9,812 nucleotides of DNA, taken from Candidatus Methylomirabilota bacterium (GTDB lineage: Bacteria; Methylomirabilota; Methylomirabilia; Methylomirabilales; 2-02-FULL-66-22). Where the stretch lies: assembly GCA_016209725.1 (NCBI GenBank), contig JACQVO010000114.1:1-9812 (forward strand), read 5' to 3'. Positions 6,639 to 9,812 of the stretch are shown in pieces (within the stretch, counting starts at the first letter, position 1; each line of letters opens with the position of its first letter). The notes beneath the pieces are model-generated. The model had not been told where the DNA came from. It was given only the letters and a program-made list of their open reading frames with translations, and ran no database searches. A program made the position numbers and the translations under genes.

Positions 6639-6857
6639 ATGAAGGATTATCACATCAACATTTTCTACAGTGCTGAGGACGGGGGGTACATCGCGGACAT
6701 CCCGGACCTGCGGCACTGCTCTGCCTTTGGCGTAACGCCGGAAGACGCGCTGTCCGAGGTTCTCAAGGCGAAGGCAGCATGGCTCAAGGCGGCGAAAGCG
6801 GCACGAAAGCCCATCCCGCCGCCATTGTTCCGGCCAGCCATCTACCAGGTGGCGTAG
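6639..6857 (+). CDS. hicB: HicB-family antitoxin, short form
   Basis: 72 residues: the N-terminal HicB domain (YHINIFYSAEDGGYIADIPDLRHCSAFGVT, a degraded RNase H-like fold that covers the HicA active site) followed by the helix PEDALSEVLKAKAAWLKAAK and the end KPIPPPLFRPAIYQ typical of the short HicB group. There is no C-terminal HTH or RHH DNA-binding domain, so autoregulation by this protein alone is doubtful. GGGGGAGG lies 4 nt before the ATG, far stronger than the site of hicA, which would favour antitoxin over toxin. The TAG stop is followed directly by a 7-bp hairpin. Confidence 0.88.
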   Translation: MKDYHINIFYSAEDGGYIADIPDLRHCSAFGVTPEDALSEVLKAKAAWLKAAKAARKPIPPPLFRPAIYQVA

Positions 6858-6859
6858 AT

Positions 6860-6880
6860 CTCGGTCGCCGCAAGACCGAG
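6860..6880 (+). terminator. stem-loop just after hicB
   Basis: CTCGGTC (6860-6866) pairs perfectly with GACCGAG (6874-6880) around a 7-nt loop, 2 nt after the hicB stop. No T-run follows, so it is not a classical intrinsic terminator, but it could stabilise or end the hicAB transcript. Confidence 0.35.
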
Positions 6881-6905
6881 CGCTGGAGGGGTCCGCGCCA
6901 ACGCA

Positions 6906-6950
6906 CCGCGCCTGAGCTTCGGCGCATCCGTGCGGCGGCGTGGACGCCGC
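6906..6950 (+). repeat. right double-hairpin repeat flanking hicAB
   Basis: Same layout as the left copy: hairpin GCGCC (6908-6912) with GGCGC (6921-6925) around an 8-nt loop, extended here by CGCAC (6902-6906) with GTGCG (6930-6934), then hairpin GCGGCG (6935-6940) with CGCCGC (6945-6950) around TGGA. It lies where homology of the downstream glycosylase fragment stops, and it covers the only upstream GTG candidate start of that fragment. Confidence 0.6.
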
Positions 6951-7418
6951 GTGGCGGAGCCGCTCGCGCGGCCCATCACGCCGGACCGGTGCCTGAGGCT
7001 CGGCGCCTCTCATCTGAGAAGGCTGGGGATCACTCGGCAAAAGGCAGCGTACTGCGTCAACATCGCGGCGGCCATCCATCGGGGAGAGATTGACCTGGAA
7101 GCTCTGGCACGGATGGATGATGAAACTGCTCGGGCGGCGCTGGTGCGCATCATGGGTATTGGAATGTGGACGGCGGACATCTACCTCTTGATGGCCATGC
7201 GCAGACCGGATGTCTGGCCTGCCGGTGATGCGGCTCTGGTCAAGGCGGTTCGCGCCGTGAGGCGTCTTCGGAAGCTTCCATCGCCTGCTCGCATGCGCAA
7301 GATTTCCGAGACCTGGCGCCCCTTCAGAGCGGTTGCTGCGAGAATGTTGTGGCAGCATTACCTGCTCAACGGGGCCCGGAGTGAAACGGGCGACCTCTCG
7401 ACGCGATCTGCGGCCTAG
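6930..7418 (+). pseudogene. AlkA-type HhH-GPD DNA glycosylase, N-terminally truncated
   Basis: The readable part corresponds to the C-terminal half of a 3-methyladenine DNA glycosylase II. TPDRCLRLGASHLRRLGI and RQKAAYCVNIA match the helix before the helix-hairpin-helix; LVRIMGIGMWTADIYLL is the HhH; WPAGDAALVKAV carries the catalytic Asp; W..FRAVAARMLWQHYL closes the domain. Family members have about 100 more residues before this, including the Q-Q-L-S region, and none is found upstream in any frame before hicB. Homology begins near 6970. The only start candidate, GTG 6930, has no ribosome-binding site and lies in a hairpin. The frame is open back to the hicB TAG, so the fragment is in phase with hicB. 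It is most likely a remnant cut by the event that placed hicAB and its repeats here; a short working protein is less likely. Confidence 0.7.
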
Positions 7419-7492
7419 CCTCTCACACCCGCGGCCCAACGGCATGTTGGGGGGCTTGGGGCGGACGCCGGGTCGCCGCCGGATTGTTGGAG

Positions 7493-7660
7493 ATGATTAC
7501 TCGGCACGCCGTGGACCCGGTAACCGAGCAAACCCTCGCGGCCGTGCACCGCTTCGATCGCCACGGGCGTGCCGAGCTCTGCGCTGCAGCGGACCCCGAC
7601 CCGCCGGCGAGGTTCCTCTCGCGTCACGGGCCGGGCATCCGGGCTTTAGCATTTGACGGT
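7493..7660 (+). pseudogene. possible remnant of a D-2-hydroxyacid dehydrogenase N-terminus
   Basis: The frame MITRHAVDPVTEQTLAAVHR, then GRAELCAAADP and SRHGPGIRALAFDG, resembles the first 50-60 residues of 2-hydroxyacid dehydrogenases (pattern: ...L...F.VHR......L......IRAL...G). Similarity stops near 7660 and the frame then runs into the antisense of the next gene; no NAD-binding GxGxxG region follows. There is no proper ribosome-binding site. Read from memory of the family, so weakly supported. The rest of 7419-7689 shows no other gene. Confidence 0.3.
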
Positions 7661-7689
7661 GCCATGCGCGACTCGCTCTGGTCAGACTC

Positions 7690-8742
7690 TCATTCAGACG
7701 GGAGGTCGTCCGGGAGGCCGAGGTCTCGCAGGACCCCTGCCACCTTTGCCCAGTTCTGTTCGTTTAGGGTGATGCCTTCTTTCCTGCGGCGGGCTTCTTC
7801 CGCACGGGAGTTCTCCCCGGGGATATGAACCGGGCCGGCCCCGGGAGCGGGCCGGGATGTCTTGACATACGCGGTCAACTGGTCCACCTGTGCCCGGAAC
7901 TGCTCCCGCGGCATGAACCAGGTGACGTCCAGCGCCAGGATGAACATGCCGTTCATTTCTTCCGGGCCCGGGTCCGTCCGGGCCAAGCCGGCCCCCGACA
8001 GGATGCCCGAGAAAACTTCGACCGCCAGGCTCAAGGCGAACCCCCGGTGTCCTCCGGCCGGCAGGAGGGCCCCAGGGGGGTCGCTGAACAGACACGCGGG
8101 ATCGGTCGTGTGCTTGCCGTCGGCGTCGAGGAGCCAGCCAGGCGGGGCAGGCTCGCCTCGCAAGAGAAGCTGGCGGACCCTGCCCTGGGCGGCGGCGCTG
8201 GTGGAGAAGTCGAAGAGGATGCCCCCGTCGGTTTCACCGGGGATCCCCATGGCGATCGGGTTCGTCGCCAGGCGAGGATCCCTCCCACCCCACGGGACGA
8301 CGCACTGGCCGGCGCCGCTGTCGTTCACCGTCACGAGCCCGATCAGCCCGGCCTGCTGGATGGCCTCGGCGTACTCTGCCAGGCGTCCCACGTGATTGCA
8401 GGCCATCACCGTGACCACCGCCATCCCGCTCGTGCGCGCCTTTTGGATCGCCACCTGCGTCGCAAAGCTGGCCACGACTTGGCCGAAGGCGTTCCGGCCG
8501 TCTACTTTGGCGGCGGAGGTCGTTTCCGCGGCGACGACCGGCCGGGCGGTGGGGTCGAGCAGGCCCTTCTTCCACCATTCGTGATATTGGGCCAGACGGT
8601 AGACGCCGTGGGAGTCGTAGCCGCAGAGATTGGCCCGCACCAGCGAGGTCGCCACCCGCGCCGCGTCCCCCGGTCGCGCCCCCATCCGCTGGCAGGCGCG
8701 CGTCACGAGCGCCTGGAGCGTTTCGGCGGACATGGTTTTCAC
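7690..8742 (-). CDS. LDH2/malate dehydrogenase family NAD(P)-dependent oxidoreductase
   Basis: 350 residues of the Ldh2 (YlbC/YiaK/ComC-like) family, which reduces 2-oxo acids or oxidises 2-hydroxy acids with NAD(P) and has a fold distinct from classical lactate and malate dehydrogenases. Visible marks are YDSHGVYRLAQY (42-53), ACNHVGRLAEYAE (114-126) with the conserved histidine, RLATNPIAMGIP (157-168), ILFDFSTSAAAQGRV, and GHRGFALSLAVEVFSGILSG (231-250), where many relatives have Lys instead of Arg233. Substrate cannot be told; malate, lactate, sulfolactate and ureidoglycolate are all used in the family. GTG 8742 is preferred because GGAGAG lies 5 nt upstream; the in-frame ATG 8733 would be 14 nt from it. 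It follows the VOC gene on the same strand with a large inverted repeat between them. Confidence 0.92.
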   Translation of the reverse strand: MKTMSAETLQALVTRACQRMGARPGDAARVATSLVRANLCGYDSHGVYRLAQYHEWWKKGLLDPTARPVVAAETTSAAKVDGRNAFGQVVASFATQVAIQKARTSGMAVVTVMACNHVGRLAEYAEAIQQAGLIGLVTVNDSGAGQCVVPWGGRDPRLATNPIAMGIPGETDGGILFDFSTSAAAQGRVRQLLLRGEPAPPGWLLDADGKHTTDPACLFSDPPGALLPAGGHRGFALSLAVEVFSGILSGAGLARTDPGPEEMNGMFILALDVTWFMPREQFRAQVDQLTAYVKTSRPAPGAGPVHIPGENSRAEEARRRKEGITLNEQNWAKVAGVLRDLGLPDDLPSE

Positions 8743-8786
8743 GAAGACTCTCCGCTTCCCGAAGAACCGGAAGATCGGATCGAAGG

Positions 8787-8886
8787 TATCCGCAGATTAC
8801 ACAGATTACGCAGATTCACGGATCGGACAGAACCCCCAGGAAATACCTTCCGCGCCGATCTGGGTAATCTGCGAAATCTGCGGATA
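8787..8886. repeat. long inverted repeat with 9-nt periodic arms
   Basis: Arms 8787-8816 and 8857-8886 are inverted copies matching at 26 of 30 positions across 40 nt. Each arm is a run of 9-nt units around the core CAGATTA (left: CGCAGATTA, CACAGATTA, CGCAGATTC; right, on the other strand, similar), so it is both tandem and inverted. It fills most of the gap between the VOC stop (8892) and the dehydrogenase start (8742). Units of this CAGATTA type are, as I recall, dispersed in many environmental bacterial genomes. RNA from the minus strand would form a strong stem between the two genes. Confidence 0.8.
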
Positions 8887-8891
8887 TGATT

Positions 8892-9299
8892 CTACACCCC
8901 GGGGCGCTCGGCGCGCGGGAGGTTGGTGGCGATCTCGATCAGGTGCCCCTCGGGGTCGTGGAACAGGACGGTTCGCTGCCCCCAAGAACGGTTCTGGGGA
9001 GTCCCGAGGAAGGGAACGCCGCGGGCCGACAATTCCCGATGGACCCGGTCCACGTCCTCCACCAGGATCGTCACGGCGCCCTCGTGGGCGCCGGGCGCCG
9101 GTCGGCCTGCGTGCGCGTCGCCCGTCAACTGGGACACCCGCGAGCGTGCCAGGAGGGCGAACTTCGCCCCCTCGATGGCGAACTCGACGTACCCCTCGGC
9201 CCGCAGGCGCACGGGGAATCCGACCTTGTCGGCGTAGAAGGCTACCAGGCGCTCGAAATCCTCGACGAACAGGACGACGTAGCCGAGGTACCAGAGCAT
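8892..9299 (-). CDS. VOC (glyoxalase/bleomycin resistance-like) superfamily protein
   Basis: 135 residues with two beta-alpha-beta-beta-beta modules: LGYVVLFVEDFERLVAFYADKVGF (1st) and EGAVTILVEDVDRVHRELSARGV (2nd), ending in VLFHDPEGHLIEIATNL, the standard VOC C-terminal strand with its metal-site Glu. The histidine or glutamine positions at the start of each module's first strand appear to be Tyr and Ala, so the full metal site of glyoxalase I is not evident; a ligand-binding or non-metal role is possible. GAGGAGGAG lies just before the ATG at 9299. The function cannot be narrowed further. The stop codon is 5 nt from the large inverted repeat, and the LDH2-type gene lies beyond on the same strand. 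Confidence 0.88.
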   Translation of the reverse strand: MLWYLGYVVLFVEDFERLVAFYADKVGFPVRLRAEGYVEFAIEGAKFALLARSRVSQLTGDAHAGRPAPGAHEGAVTILVEDVDRVHRELSARGVPFLGTPQNRSWGQRTVLFHDPEGHLIEIATNLPRAERPGV

Positions 9300-9485
9300 C
9301 GTCTCCTCCTCTCAGGTCCCGCCGTCTTGGTCATCCGCCCCGTCATCCCCCCGTTTACGCGTCCCGCCATGATCGGTTCGATCCGTGCGTGACGTTACGG
9401 CGCGGCCAGACTCCTGGCGCTGTGGACGCGGTCGGGGTCAAGAAGCGATCGGACCCCCTTGCGGTGACCACCGCCCTCCGAAATA

Positions 9486-9498
9486 CCCTGGTCCAGGG
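9486..9498. repeat. 13-nt palindrome at the 3' end of the membrane-protein gene
   Basis: CCCTGG-T-CCAGGG is a perfect odd palindrome immediately after the TAG stop on the minus strand. It could form a 5-bp hairpin with a 3-nt loop, but no T-run follows, so a terminator role is only possible. The rest of 9300-9498 contains one more weak hairpin (GGGGTC 9434-9439 with GACCCC 9452-9457) and no gene. Confidence 0.3.
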
Positions 9499-9812
9499 CT
9501 AGGGTCGGATCGTCAGTTGGGGATGCCGGTGCCAGAAATAGCCGCCCATGGTGAGGGCAGCGAGAAGGTTGCCGAGCAGGATGGACGGCCAGGTCAGGGT
9601 ATGGAGAACCCGTTCGGCGAAGGCCATGACGATCACGAGGAATCCGAACTCGAACACGACAAAGAGCAACAGGATGCCGAATCCGACGTTCGGATTCCGC
9701 TCGGCCGACTGCAGGAGCCGGGATGCGATCCCGCCGATCACGCAGAAGAGGAGCCAGTGGACCCAGGTGTACATCAGGACCATCTCGAAGGACACCGGCA
9801 GGGTCTCCGGCC
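9499..9812 (-). CDS. integral membrane protein, C-terminal part (5' end beyond right edge)
   Basis: The frame stays open to the window edge. A GTG at 9795 could start a 98-residue protein, but the preceding codons read PETLP with no ribosome-binding site, so the visible part is more likely the C-terminal half of a longer protein. Three membrane segments can be seen: MYTWVHWLLFCVIGGIAS, GFGILLLFVVFEFGFLVIVM and WPSILLGNLLAALTMGGYFW, with the polar end HRHPQLTIRP. The pattern resembles uncharacterised small multi-pass proteins of environmental bacteria; I do not recognise a named family. A perfect 13-nt palindrome (9486-9498) directly follows the stop. Confidence 0.7.
   Translation of the reverse strand, partial: PETLPVSFEMVLMYTWVHWLLFCVIGGIASRLLQSAERNPNVGFGILLLFVVFEFGFLVIVMAFAERVLHTLTWPSILLGNLLAALTMGGYFWHRHPQLTIRP

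Noticed and set aside
7825..8889. 354-codon plus-strand frame
   Set aside because: Antisense to the LDH2-type gene, which has clear family motifs; the frame is a product of high GC content.
9434..9457. Hairpin GGGGTC/GACCCC as a terminator
   Set aside because: 12-nt loop, no T-run on either strand, and far from a stop codon.
1..9812. CRISPR arrays, tRNA or rRNA genes, intact transposases, phage genes
   Set aside because: No regularly spaced direct repeats, cloverleaf or rRNA-like stretch, or transposase or phage motif was seen in the sequence or translations.

Overview
The window is high-GC bacterial DNA carrying ordinary housekeeping and accessory genes on both strands, with no plasmid, phage or CRISPR hallmark. 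The gene mix (a LemA/DUF2207 pair, M32 carboxypeptidase, LDH2-type dehydrogenase, VOC protein, HicAB) and the dispersed palindromic repeats suit an uncultivated soil or groundwater lineage such as Rokubacteria/Methylomirabilota. That placement is a guess from general impression; no marker gene is present.

Layout. Positions 1-2321 (minus strand) hold lemA followed by a DUF2207 membrane protein that runs off the left edge, driven by a good sigma70-type promoter with a palindrome in its spacer. Positions 2534-3840 (minus) hold a secreted isochorismatase-fold protein followed by a SAM-dependent methyltransferase. A divergent regulatory region (3841-4077) separates these from an OsmC-family gene on the plus strand (4078-4491). 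Positions 4492-4657 hold a REP-like palindromic element, and 4658-6160 a complete M32 metallocarboxypeptidase. Positions 6161-6960 hold a small HicA/HicB toxin-antitoxin module flanked by two related double-hairpin repeats; the right-hand repeat abuts an N-terminally truncated AlkA-type DNA glycosylase. Positions 7419-7689 have no intact gene, only a possible remnant of a 2-hydroxyacid dehydrogenase. From 7690 to the right edge, on the minus strand, come an LDH2/malate-lactate dehydrogenase, a long inverted repeat built of 9-nt units, a VOC-fold protein, about 200 nt without a recognisable gene (9300-9498), and the C-terminal part of a membrane protein cut by the right edge.

The most interesting item is the OsmC gene. 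Its reading frame is interrupted by one UGA exactly where the family has its peroxidatic cysteine. The frame continues with full OsmC homology to a normal C-terminus including the resolving cysteine, and a 7-bp stem-loop with a UGUAC loop lies 19 nt after the UGA, matching the layout of a bacterial SECIS element. I read it as a selenocysteine-containing OsmC peroxidase that routine annotation would split into two false genes. Other points of interest are an isochorismatase-fold protein with alanine in place of the nucleophilic cysteine, the paired structured repeats around hicAB, and the 30-nt inverted repeat between the VOC and dehydrogenase genes.
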